Source: SKVR01 sp964491395 (GTDB taxonomy: Bacteria; Bacteroidota; Bacteroidia; Bacteroidales; UBA7960). From it: DNA of 64,000 bases. Location: the NCBI GenBank assembly GCA_964491395.1, contig CAZBGI010000008.1:1-64000 (forward strand). Direction: 5' to 3'. The translations under genes and the position numbers were made by a program. This document shows positions 1 through 7,996 of this stretch, one piece after another (within the stretch, counting starts at the first letter, position 1; every line of letters starts with the position of its first letter). A model generated the notes under the pieces. That model searched no databases. It was given only the letters and a program-made list of their open reading frames with translations, and had not been told where the DNA came from.

Positions 1-410
1 CCATCCAGCCCAAAATCATCCTTGAGTTCTTTGCCGTTGTATAGGCTTGGCAGTGCACCCATAGTTTTACCATCGTAACAGAGGCCTGGAGAGACATTGG
101 TTGTTACGAAGGGACCGTTATCGGTCGTAAGGGTGGATGCAGGAGTATGATGGTCGTTTACCCGGCTGGAAACCCTAAAGATATTCAGGGAATAATCATG
201 GAAATGGAAATCAATATCTATGGCACAAGTTTGAGAGAGTAAAAATTCCCGGTTTACCATTGCGCTTCCACGGAAAACAGTCGTCCATAGCAGCTCTTTG
301 ATCAGTAACGCAAACACCAGCGCATAGTCATGGGGATTGCTCTCTCCCAAATCGGATGGATTTAAACCGGAATTTTCAAAGCACGTATGTTGAGTTGTAC
401 CGTGACGCAT
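1..410 (-). CDS. RHS repeat-associated core-like protein, partial (runs off left edge)
   Basis: An open minus-strand frame runs from an ATG at 410 to the window edge without a stop. Just before the edge it encodes GALPSLYNGKELKDDFGLD, which matches the conserved start of the RHS repeat-associated core domain (usually YNGKE..DD.GLDWYDYGAR). The C-terminal part lies outside the window. The roughly 110 residues upstream of this motif do not look like YD repeats and are not recognised, and the frame stays open upstream of the ATG to about 510, so the true start is uncertain. It may be the 3' end of a degraded rhs gene whose 5' part has been lost or replaced, rather than an intact toxin or wall-associated polymorphic protein. 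The motif is clear; the gene model is weak. Confidence 0.4.
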   Translation of the reverse strand, partial: MRHGTTQHTCFENSGLNPSDLGESNPHDYALVFALLIKELLWTTVFRGSAMVNREFLLSQTCAIDIDFHFHDYSLNIFRVSSRVNDHHTPASTLTTDNGPFVTTNVSPGLCYDGKTMGALPSLYNGKELKDDFGLD

Positions 411-552
411 GGCTGGGTTTTGACGTATTGAAGGTGTAAATATAGTCTTTTTATCGATTGTGCAAATATTGTGGTGAAAAAGATAGGGAGGATTTGATGT
501 GTACCAGGGTCAAATCCAATATTGATCTATAGCTGCTTTTTCCCTCCGGAGC

Positions 553-590
553 AATAAAAAAACCGGAAAAGCTCCTGAGCCTTTCCGGTT
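553..590 (-). terminator. Rho-independent terminator of the aldehyde dehydrogenase gene
   Basis: On the minus strand AACCGGAAA and TTTCCGGTT arms (561-569 and 582-590) form a 9-bp stem. The stem is followed by a run of T (complement of A555-562). It lies just downstream of the aldehyde dehydrogenase stop codon. Confidence 0.85.
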
Positions 591-613
591 GTTGATACCC
601 GGTATGTGAAGGG

Positions 614-2149
614 TTAAAACCCGAACTGAATACCCTGCGCCAGAGGCAGATCGGCGCTGTAATTGATAGTATTGGTTTGGCGGCGCATATAGCTTTTCCA
701 GCTGTCGGAACCCGATTCGCGGCCGCCTCCGGTGTCTTTTTCTCCGCCAAAGGCACCCCCGATCTCTGCACCGGAAGTGCCGATGTTTACATTGGCAATA
801 CCGCAATCGGAACCGGTTTCGGAAAGGAACAGTTCGGATTCACGGATATTCTCGGTGAAAATGGAGGATGAAAGCCCCTGGGGCACGTCATTGTTAAGCG
901 CGATGGCTTCTTCAATGGTTTTGTATTTAAGGATGTATAGGATGGGGGCAAAGGTTTCTTCCTGCACAATTTCGAAATGATTTTCCGCCTCCACAAGCGC
1001 CGGCACTACATAATGGCAGAAATCACGGTTTTCGCAATTATAGGAAGTGCCGCCAAACAACACGTTACCACCTTCTTCTTTTACCTTTTTGATGGCATTC
1101 AGAAAGTCATTCACTGCGCTTTCGCTGATAAGCGGCCCCACCAGGGTTTCCTCCCTGAGAGGATTGCCGATTTTTTCCGCTACGCTTTTGTAGGCAATTT
1201 TCAGTTTTTCCACTACCTGATCGTAAATGCTTTCATGCACAATGATGCGACGGGTAGAGGTACACCGTTGGCCTGCTGTACCCACGGCACCAAACACCAC
1301 CGATTTGATGGCCATTTCGAGGTTGGCTGTGGGGGCAATGATTACGGCGTTGTTTCCGCCCAGCTCCAGGATGGTTCTGCCCAGGCGTGCACCAATGATT
1401 CCGGCCAGTTTCTTGCCCACGGCGGTAGAGCCGGTGATGGAAAACAGGGGAATGCGCCGGTCGGCAACAAAATTTTCACCCAGTACATCCGAACCTGCTA
1501 TCACAAGGTTGAATACTCCTTCGGGCACATCCTTTTTCTTTAATACATCTGCAATGATATTGTGGACTGCAATGGCGGTAAGAGGTGTTTTGGAGCTGGG
1601 TTTCCACACTACCACATCGCCACATACAGCGGCAATCATGGCGTTCCACGCCCATACAGCAACCGGAAAGTTAAAGGAGGTAATCAATCCTACGATGCCC
1701 AGGGGTTGGTACTGATCGTACATTCGATGTTTGGTGCGCTCCGAATGCATGGTAAAACCATTGAGCAGACGGCTTTGGCCCACGGCAAAGTCGCAGATAT
1801 CAATCATCTCCTGCACTTCACCCAATCCCTCCTGGTAAATTTTTCCCATCTCCCAGCTAACCAGGTATCCAAGATCTTCCTTATTTTCGCGCAGTGCATT
1901 GCCAATAAGGCGCACCACCTCTCCCCTTTTTGGGGCAGGCACTTCGCGCCAAACTTTATATGTTTCTTCGGCTTTTTTCACCACAGTCTCATAATCTTCG
2001 AGATCAGCACTTTGCACACTGGCTATGAGCTTGTTGTTGATGGGTGACAGGGAATGATTTTCCTTTCCCCGGGTCGCAATCCACTTACTTCCCGTGGAAG
2101 CACCTGGATTCATGGGCTCTATTCCCAACCGTTTCAGAATGTGTTCCAT
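614..2149 (-). CDS. Aldehyde dehydrogenase, ALDH7 (alpha-aminoadipic semialdehyde dehydrogenase-like)
   Basis: A 511-residue NAD(P)-dependent aldehyde dehydrogenase of full family length. The general-base motif LELGGNNA (Glu near residue 262) and the nucleophile motif GTAGQRCTSTRR (Cys near 296) are both present, as is the cofactor-domain segment SFNFPVAVWAWN. Overall sequence resembles the ALDH7/antiquitin group, which oxidises L-2-aminoadipate 6-semialdehyde (piperideine-6-carboxylate) in lysine breakdown; this substrate is inferred from family resemblance only. It is cytosolic, with no signal peptide. It is transcribed alone, separated from the aconitase gene by a terminator and about 145 bp, and ends at its own hairpin terminator. 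No other lysine catabolic genes are visible next to it. Confidence 0.9.
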   Translation of the reverse strand: MEHILKRLGIEPMNPGASTGSKWIATRGKENHSLSPINNKLIASVQSADLEDYETVVKKAEETYKVWREVPAPKRGEVVRLIGNALRENKEDLGYLVSWEMGKIYQEGLGEVQEMIDICDFAVGQSRLLNGFTMHSERTKHRMYDQYQPLGIVGLITSFNFPVAVWAWNAMIAAVCGDVVVWKPSSKTPLTAIAVHNIIADVLKKKDVPEGVFNLVIAGSDVLGENFVADRRIPLFSITGSTAVGKKLAGIIGARLGRTILELGGNNAVIIAPTANLEMAIKSVVFGAVGTAGQRCTSTRRIIVHESIYDQVVEKLKIAYKSVAEKIGNPLREETLVGPLISESAVNDFLNAIKKVKEEGGNVLFGGTSYNCENRDFCHYVVPALVEAENHFEIVQEETFAPILYILKYKTIEEAIALNNDVPQGLSSSIFTENIRESELFLSETGSDCGIANVNIGTSGAEIGGAFGGEKDTGGGRESGSDSWKSYMRRQTNTINYSADLPLAQGIQFGF

Positions 2150-2248
2150 AAAATCAATTGTTTTGAGTTATTATTCTTGTATTAAAACATTTTAACTGCT
2201 TAAAGATGTTATTGCTCCCTTTGCGGGTTAATTGTTGTCTAAAATCCA

Positions 2249-2275
2249 TAAAAAAGCCGGAGAAGTTTTCCGGCT
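2249..2275 (-). terminator. Rho-independent terminator of the TCA gene cluster
   Basis: Minus-strand hairpin AGCCGG / CCGGCT (2255-2260 and 2270-2275) followed by a T6 tract. It sits 18 bp beyond the aconitase stop codon and closes the icd-gltA-acnA run. Confidence 0.85.
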
Positions 2276-2293
2276 AGATAAAAATGATAAACA

Positions 2294-5071
2294 TTACCTG
2301 CGAAGAAAATCTCTGAGCACGTAATGCAGGATGCCACCATGCTCATAGTATTTCACTTCAATCAGAGAATCAATCCGGGTAATAACAGCGAATTCAATGG
2401 TTTTACCATCTTTAGCTTCGGCTTTCACTTTCAGTTCTTTCAATGGGCTTAAGCCTTCGGCAATTCCGGTAATAGAAAACTTCTCTTTGCCGGTCAAACC
2501 CAATGACTGAGCACTTTCTCCTTTTTTGTATTGCAGGGGTAAAACGCCCATACCAATGAGGTTGCTTCGGTGGATGCGCTCGTAGCTTTCGGCAATTACG
2601 GCTTTGATGCCCAGCAGGTTGGTTCCTTTGGCCGCCCAGTCGCGGCTTGAACCGCTACCATACTCTTTACCCGCCAATACCACAAGAGGTGTGTTTTCTG
2701 CTTTGTATTTCTGTGCTGCTTCATATACACTGGTATGCTCACCGCTGGGGATGTGGATGGTATAACCTCCTTCGCGCTGTGCCAGTTTGTTTTTGATTCT
2801 CACGTTGGCAAAGGTACCCCGTACCATTACTTCATCATTTCCTCTTCGGGAACCGTAGGAGTTAAAGTTCTTCTGGTCAACACCTTTATCCATAAGGTAT
2901 TGCCCGGCCGGAGCATGGGGTCCGAAAGCACCGGCAGGTGAGATATGGTCGGTAGTGATGCTGTCGCCCAGCACCAGCAACGGATAAGCACCTGAAATAT
3001 CGCCGGGAGGTTGAGGCTCTACGGAAATATCCCTGAAAAAGGGTGCTTCTTTGATGTAGGTGGATTTGTCATCCCACTGATAGATTTGCTCCCCGGGTAC
3101 CTTCATCTCTTTCCATATATCGTTACCTGCGAAAATTTCACTGTAATTCTTTTGAAAATCATCTTTGGTAAGCACCTTGCTCATGGTATCCTGGATTTCA
3201 TCATGACTGGGCCAGATGTCTTTCAGGTATACCGGACTGAGGTTAGGGTCGTAGGCCAGGGGTTCATTTACCAGATCCACATCTACCCTTCCGGCGAGAG
3301 CATATGCAACCACGAGTATGGGCGACATCAGGAAGTTCATCCTTACCTGTGGGTGTACGCGTGCTTCAAAATTTCGGTTACCCGATAACGCTGAAGCTAC
3401 TACCAGCTCATGTTTATCAACCGCTTCGGCAATATGAGGAGGCAGGGGTCCTGAATTTCCAATACAACTGGTACATCCATAGCCTACTACATGAAATTTA
3501 AGCGCTTCCAGGTCTTCCAGCAGCCCTGATTTTTCGAGATAATCGGTCACTACCTTGGAACCCGGTGCCATGGAGGTTTTCACCCAGGGTTTCACATCCA
3601 ATCCCAAAGCGCGTGCTTTCCGGGCCAGGATACCGGCACCAATCATTACCGACGGGTTGGAAGTATTGGTGCAGGAAGTAATAGCCGCAATGACCACCGA
3701 ACCATCACTGATTCTGAAGCGTTCGTTATTTACTTTTATTTCTACGGTTCTCAATCCGTTTCCTTCAGCGGTCTCCACTTCTACACCCGCAGGAATGGAT
3801 TGCTTTTCGGGTTTAACGCTGGACCCACCCCCTTCGGAAGACCATTGTCCGACTTCTCTCTCATCAGGTTCAATATATTCCCGCTTAAAATCGGAGGTAA
3901 GCAAACTTTTGAAGGTGTCTTTGGCCTTTCGAAGTAAGATTTTATCCTGGGGCCTCTTGGGGCCGGCAATGGTGGGTTCTACGGTAGATAAATCCAGTTC
4001 AAGAACCTGAGAATAGGTAATATCTTCCTTACCTGTACGCCACAACATATTGGCTTTACAATAATCTTCCACCAGCTTCACCTGTTCTTCAGGGCGGTTG
4101 CTTTTGCGCATATAATCCAGTGTGCGATCATCCACCGGAAAATAAGTAACCGTACAACCAAATTCGGGCGACATATTAGAAATGGTGGCCCTGTCAGGCA
4201 CGGTAAGTCCATCGAGCCCATCCCCAAAAACTTCCACAAATTTGCCTACTACCCCATGCGAACGAAGCAACTGGGTGATGGTAAGCACCAGATCGGTAGC
4301 GGTAGTTCCAAGTGGTAATTCTCCGGTAAGTTTCAGGCCTATCACCTCGGGCATGATAAAATAGATGGGTTGTCCTAACAAAGCAGCTTCAGCTTCTATA
4401 CCACCTACCCCCCATCCCACAACCCCGATTCCATTGACCATCGGCGTATGGCTGTCAGTACCCACGAGAGTATCGGGCAAAGCGACTCCATCCCGTATGG
4501 TAACCCCCTGGGCCAGGTACTCAAGATTCACCTGGTGGCAGATTCCCATTCCGGGCGGCACCACAGAGAAGTTATCAAAAGCTTTTTGTGCCCACTTCAA
4601 AAACTGGTATCGTTCTCCGTTGCGCTGGTATTCAAACTCTACGTTGCGTTGACTGGAATATTGCGTCCCGAAAAAATCCACCTGCACCGAGTGGTCGATG
4701 ATCAGATCAACAGGCACAAGCGGGTTAATCGCTTTGGGGTCTTTCCCTTTGCGGGCTACTTCAGCCCTCAGAGAAGCAATATCAACTACAGCAGGTACAC
4801 CGGTAAAATCCTGCATCAACACGCGTGCCGGTTTGAAAGGAATATCCTTATCTGAAGGGCCTGGTTTCCAGTTGAGAAGCGTTTCAATGTTATCGTCGGT
4901 AATTCCAAAGCCATCGTAATTTCTCAGTGCATTTTCCAGCAATATCCTGATGGAGAATGGAAGGTGGGATACTTTTTTTCCTTCTTTTTCCAGTTTTTCC
5001 AGGCTGAAAAAATCAAAAATGCCTTTGGAGGTCGATAACTGATCTTTAATGTTGTACGGTAGTTTTGTCAT
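2294..5071 (-). CDS. acnA: Aconitate hydratase, AcnA/IRP1-like
   Basis: A 925-residue [4Fe-4S] aconitase interconverting citrate and isocitrate in the TCA cycle. The cluster cysteines are visible in TSCTNTSNPS (about residue 463) and GYGCTSCIGNSG (about residue 530). The C-terminal swivel domain carries SITTDHISPAG and GNDEVMVRGTF. Length and domain order (large catalytic domains first, swivel last) fit the AcnA/IRP1 group rather than the shorter mitochondrial type. It is the last gene of a minus-strand cluster, 117 bp after citrate synthase, and is followed by a terminator. In Bacteroides fragilis the equivalent cluster is reported to carry a mitochondrial-like aconitase, so the AcnA type here is a difference in family at the same position. 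Confidence 0.95.
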   Translation of the reverse strand: MTKLPYNIKDQLSTSKGIFDFFSLEKLEKEGKKVSHLPFSIRILLENALRNYDGFGITDDNIETLLNWKPGPSDKDIPFKPARVLMQDFTGVPAVVDIASLRAEVARKGKDPKAINPLVPVDLIIDHSVQVDFFGTQYSSQRNVEFEYQRNGERYQFLKWAQKAFDNFSVVPPGMGICHQVNLEYLAQGVTIRDGVALPDTLVGTDSHTPMVNGIGVVGWGVGGIEAEAALLGQPIYFIMPEVIGLKLTGELPLGTTATDLVLTITQLLRSHGVVGKFVEVFGDGLDGLTVPDRATISNMSPEFGCTVTYFPVDDRTLDYMRKSNRPEEQVKLVEDYCKANMLWRTGKEDITYSQVLELDLSTVEPTIAGPKRPQDKILLRKAKDTFKSLLTSDFKREYIEPDEREVGQWSSEGGGSSVKPEKQSIPAGVEVETAEGNGLRTVEIKVNNERFRISDGSVVIAAITSCTNTSNPSVMIGAGILARKARALGLDVKPWVKTSMAPGSKVVTDYLEKSGLLEDLEALKFHVVGYGCTSCIGNSGPLPPHIAEAVDKHELVVASALSGNRNFEARVHPQVRMNFLMSPILVVAYALAGRVDVDLVNEPLAYDPNLSPVYLKDIWPSHDEIQDTMSKVLTKDDFQKNYSEIFAGNDIWKEMKVPGEQIYQWDDKSTYIKEAPFFRDISVEPQPPGDISGAYPLLVLGDSITTDHISPAGAFGPHAPAGQYLMDKGVDQKNFNSYGSRRGNDEVMVRGTFANVRIKNKLAQREGGYTIHIPSGEHTSVYEAAQKYKAENTPLVVLAGKEYGSGSSRDWAAKGTNLLGIKAVIAESYERIHRSNLIGMGVLPLQYKKGESAQSLGLTGKEKFSITGIAEGLSPLKELKVKAEAKDGKTIEFAVITRIDSLIEVKYYEHGGILHYVLRDFLRR

Positions 5072-5188
5072 AAGTCTATTATTAGTATTTACCCGGATGC
5101 ATCCTCTGCATCTTGCTATATATTTCAGAAAATAAGAAATTGATCAAACGTTGGCTCTGTCAGGCTTTCATTAAAACAATCCCTGTTA

Positions 5189-6529
5189 CTATTTACTGGG
5201 TTTTTCTTTCAGATTGGGTTGTACTTTTCCTTCTGCCACATCTTTGAACCATTGCAACGGATAGGAAGAAGGCCTTTCAATGGGCAAAGCAAACACCCTG
5301 TCAAACAGCAAAGAAGCAAGTACCCCCAAAGCTCTTGACATCCCAAACATCACGGTGTAAAACTGGTGCTCTTTGATACCGTAATATCGTAACAAAGCAC
5401 CGCTATATGCATCTACATTGGGCCAGGGATTTTTAACCTTTCCGGTAGCCTCCAGCAGGGGCGGCACTACTTCATAAAGTTTATTGACAATATTTACCAG
5501 GTTGTCTTCCTTAATGAATTTTTCGGCAAATTCTTTTTGTGCGATGTACCTGGGATCCGTTATGCGCAGCACAGCATGCCCAAAACCGGGTATTACACCG
5601 CCGGCATCGAGGAATTTTTTAACATATCGCTTGATTTTTTCTGCGGAAGGATCCTCATCGTTCAAATCTCTCATCATGTCAAAAATCCAGCTTAGTACAT
5701 TCTGGTTGGCAAACCCATGCAGGGGGCCTGCCAGGCCGAGCATCCCTGCAGCATAAGCATAATAGGGATTGCTGAGTGTAGAGCCCACCAGGTGGGTAGT
5801 ATGGGCCGAAACGTTCCCTCCTTCATGGTCAGCATGCACACTCATGTACAAACGCATAAGTCTTTTGTGCGGTGGCGCACTGAACCCCATCATGTGTGCA
5901 AAGTTACCGGCCCAGTCCAGGCGTGGATCAGGATCAATATGCTCACCTTTATGAAAGGATCTGCGGTAAATGTAAGCTGCGATGCGGGGTAAGCGGGCAA
6001 TCAGGTTCATTACATCTTCATAGGTGGTATCCCAGTAATGTTTTTTACTGACACCCGCCTGGTGTGCATTGAGAAAATAGGAATCGGAAGCCATTGAAGT
6101 TATGGCAGCTACATACTGGGCCATAGGCCGTGCCGATACAGGCATAGCATCAATCACATCAAAAACATGCTGGGAAACAATGGCCCGGGTAGCCCAGTCT
6201 TTACTGATGTTGCTGATATCATCCAGTTCAGGAACCTCGCCGATAAGCATCAGGTAAAACAAACCCTCAGGCAGGGGTTCTCCATGTTCACACAAACGGG
6301 GAATAGTTCTTCTCAACTCGGTCAGTGCCACTCCTCTGAATCGTATCCCTTCATTGGGGTCAAGCTTGGAGGTTTCGGTAAGCAAACTCGGAATCCCTTT
6401 CATTCCTGAAAAAACATCCCCTATGGTTACTTTTCCTACCACAACATCCGAATGTTCTTTCCTTATTTTCTGGTATTCATCATATTTTTTCAGTGCTGCT
6501 TCATAAAAACGGTGTTTTATATATTCCAT
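5189..6529 (-). CDS. gltA: Citrate synthase, mitochondrial (eukaryotic) type
   Basis: A 446-residue citrate (Si)-synthase that condenses oxaloacetate and acetyl-CoA. The catalytic landmarks are HADHEGGNVSAH (first active-site His region), GFGHAVLR (second His), and VDAYSGALL (catalytic Asp). The motif set and overall length resemble mitochondrial citrate synthases more than the hexameric NADH-sensitive enzymes of enterobacteria or the short Gram-positive type. There is no targeting peptide; the protein is cytosolic. The start lies 24 bp after the isocitrate dehydrogenase stop codon, so the two are almost certainly co-transcribed. Symbol follows usual bacterial naming although the protein is not orthologous in type to E. 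coli GltA. Confidence 0.95.
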   Translation of the reverse strand: MEYIKHRFYEAALKKYDEYQKIRKEHSDVVVGKVTIGDVFSGMKGIPSLLTETSKLDPNEGIRFRGVALTELRRTIPRLCEHGEPLPEGLFYLMLIGEVPELDDISNISKDWATRAIVSQHVFDVIDAMPVSARPMAQYVAAITSMASDSYFLNAHQAGVSKKHYWDTTYEDVMNLIARLPRIAAYIYRRSFHKGEHIDPDPRLDWAGNFAHMMGFSAPPHKRLMRLYMSVHADHEGGNVSAHTTHLVGSTLSNPYYAYAAGMLGLAGPLHGFANQNVLSWIFDMMRDLNDEDPSAEKIKRYVKKFLDAGGVIPGFGHAVLRITDPRYIAQKEFAEKFIKEDNLVNIVNKLYEVVPPLLEATGKVKNPWPNVDAYSGALLRYYGIKEHQFYTVMFGMSRALGVLASLLFDRVFALPIERPSSYPLQWFKDVAEGKVQPNLKEKPSK

Positions 6530-6553
6530 GGTTTTGGCTTTTTGGATTATGAA

Positions 6554-7786
6554 TCACTTTTCAGTTCGTTCTTTTTTCAGGTTATGATCAATGGCTTCAA
6601 GGAATGCTTCTGTTGAAAGATAATGCTCCTGGGTCATTTTTCTTCCATGAATCAACAAAGCCAGATCTTTGGTCATCTGACCATTTTCCACCGTTTGGAT
6701 ACATACTTTTTCCAGGGTTTGGGCAAAATTTTCAAGCTCCGTATTTCCATCAAGTTTTCCTCTGAAAGCCAGTCCACGTGTCCAGGCAAAAATACTGGCA
6801 ATAGGGTTGGTAGACGTGAGGTTCCCCTGCTGATGCTGACGGAAATGGCGTGTAACGGTTCCATGTGCCGCTTCTGCTTCCATGGTTTTTCCGTCGGGTG
6901 TGATAAGGGTGGAGGTCATCAATCCCAATGAACCAAAGCCCTGTGCTACCGTATCGCTTTGTACATCCCCGTCATAGTTTTTACAGGCCCATACAAATCC
7001 CCCTTCCCATTTCAATGCGGCAGCCACCATGTCATCAATCAGCCTGTGTTCGTATGTAATACCGGCTTCAGCGAATTGGTTCTTAAATTCGTTATCAAAT
7101 ATTTCCTGAAAAATATCTTTAAAACGACCATCGTATTTTTTCAGGATGGTGTTTTTGGTAGAAAGATACAAAGGCCACTTTTTCATCAATGCCTGGTTCA
7201 TACAAGCTCTGGCAAATCCGGCAATAGACTCGTCGGTATTGTACATGGCCATAGCTACTCCATCGTCTTCATACTGATGCACTTCATGTTGGATAGGCTC
7301 AGAGCCGTCGTCGGGAGTAAAGGTAATGGTAAGTTTTCCGGGGCCTTTGGTTAAAAAATCAGTGGCTCTGTATTGATCTCCAAATGCATGCCTGCCAATG
7401 CAGATGGGTTGCGTCCAGCCGGGAACCAGCCTGGGGACGTTGGAAATCAGGATAGGCTCACGAAAAACTGTACCCCCAAGAATATTCCGGATGGTTCCGT
7501 TGGGAGAACGCCACATATGCTTCAATCCAAATTCGGCTACGCGCAGTTCATCAGGCGTAATGGTGGCACATTTTATCCCCACACCATATTTTTTTATGGC
7601 ATGTGCTGCATCTATGGTTACCTGATCATTGGTTTCATCACGATTTTCCATCCCCAGATCATAATATTTGATATCCATATCAAGATAAGGAAATATCAGT
7701 TTTTCCTTGATAAATCTCCATATTACGCGGGTCATCTCATCACCGTCTAATTCAACGACCGGGTTTTTTACTACAATTTTACTCAT
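6554..7786 (-). CDS. icd: NADP-dependent isocitrate dehydrogenase, eukaryotic-like (type II)
   Basis: A 410-residue homodimeric-type isocitrate dehydrogenase that oxidatively decarboxylates isocitrate to 2-oxoglutarate with NADP+. Visible motifs are VELDGDEMTRVIW at the N-terminus, SPNGTIRNILGGTVFREPI (substrate-binding Ser/Asn/Arg segment), and EAEAAHGTVTRHFRQHQQG, the NADP-binding signature of the IDH1/IDH2-like family. It opens the cluster icd-gltA-acnA on the minus strand, with about 210 bp of AT-rich leader before the next gene upstream. Both it and the following citrate synthase belong to mitochondrial-like subfamilies. Confidence 0.95.
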   Translation of the reverse strand: MSKIVVKNPVVELDGDEMTRVIWRFIKEKLIFPYLDMDIKYYDLGMENRDETNDQVTIDAAHAIKKYGVGIKCATITPDELRVAEFGLKHMWRSPNGTIRNILGGTVFREPILISNVPRLVPGWTQPICIGRHAFGDQYRATDFLTKGPGKLTITFTPDDGSEPIQHEVHQYEDDGVAMAMYNTDESIAGFARACMNQALMKKWPLYLSTKNTILKKYDGRFKDIFQEIFDNEFKNQFAEAGITYEHRLIDDMVAAALKWEGGFVWACKNYDGDVQSDTVAQGFGSLGLMTSTLITPDGKTMEAEAAHGTVTRHFRQHQQGNLTSTNPIASIFAWTRGLAFRGKLDGNTELENFAQTLEKVCIQTVENGQMTKDLALLIHGRKMTQEHYLSTEAFLEAIDHNLKKERTEK

Positions 7787-7996
7787 TGAAATAAGATTAT
7801 TTGGTTTATGGGTTATTGGTTTTCGGGTTTTCTTGATGCACTAATTTTTGATTGAATACCAGTGCAAGGTTTTTATGCTTTATTTTATAGGGTATACGAT
7901 TGTAGAATTGAATAAAATTACAATTTTAAACAACAAAAAAAAGGGAAAGTTTGCATAATTACCTGTAAAAGGCAGATTAAATGCGAATAAATGTAT

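Noticed and set aside
977..2047. Long plus-strand frames opposite the aldehyde dehydrogenase
   Set aside because: They are antisense shadows of a gene with full catalytic motifs and carry no recognisable domain.
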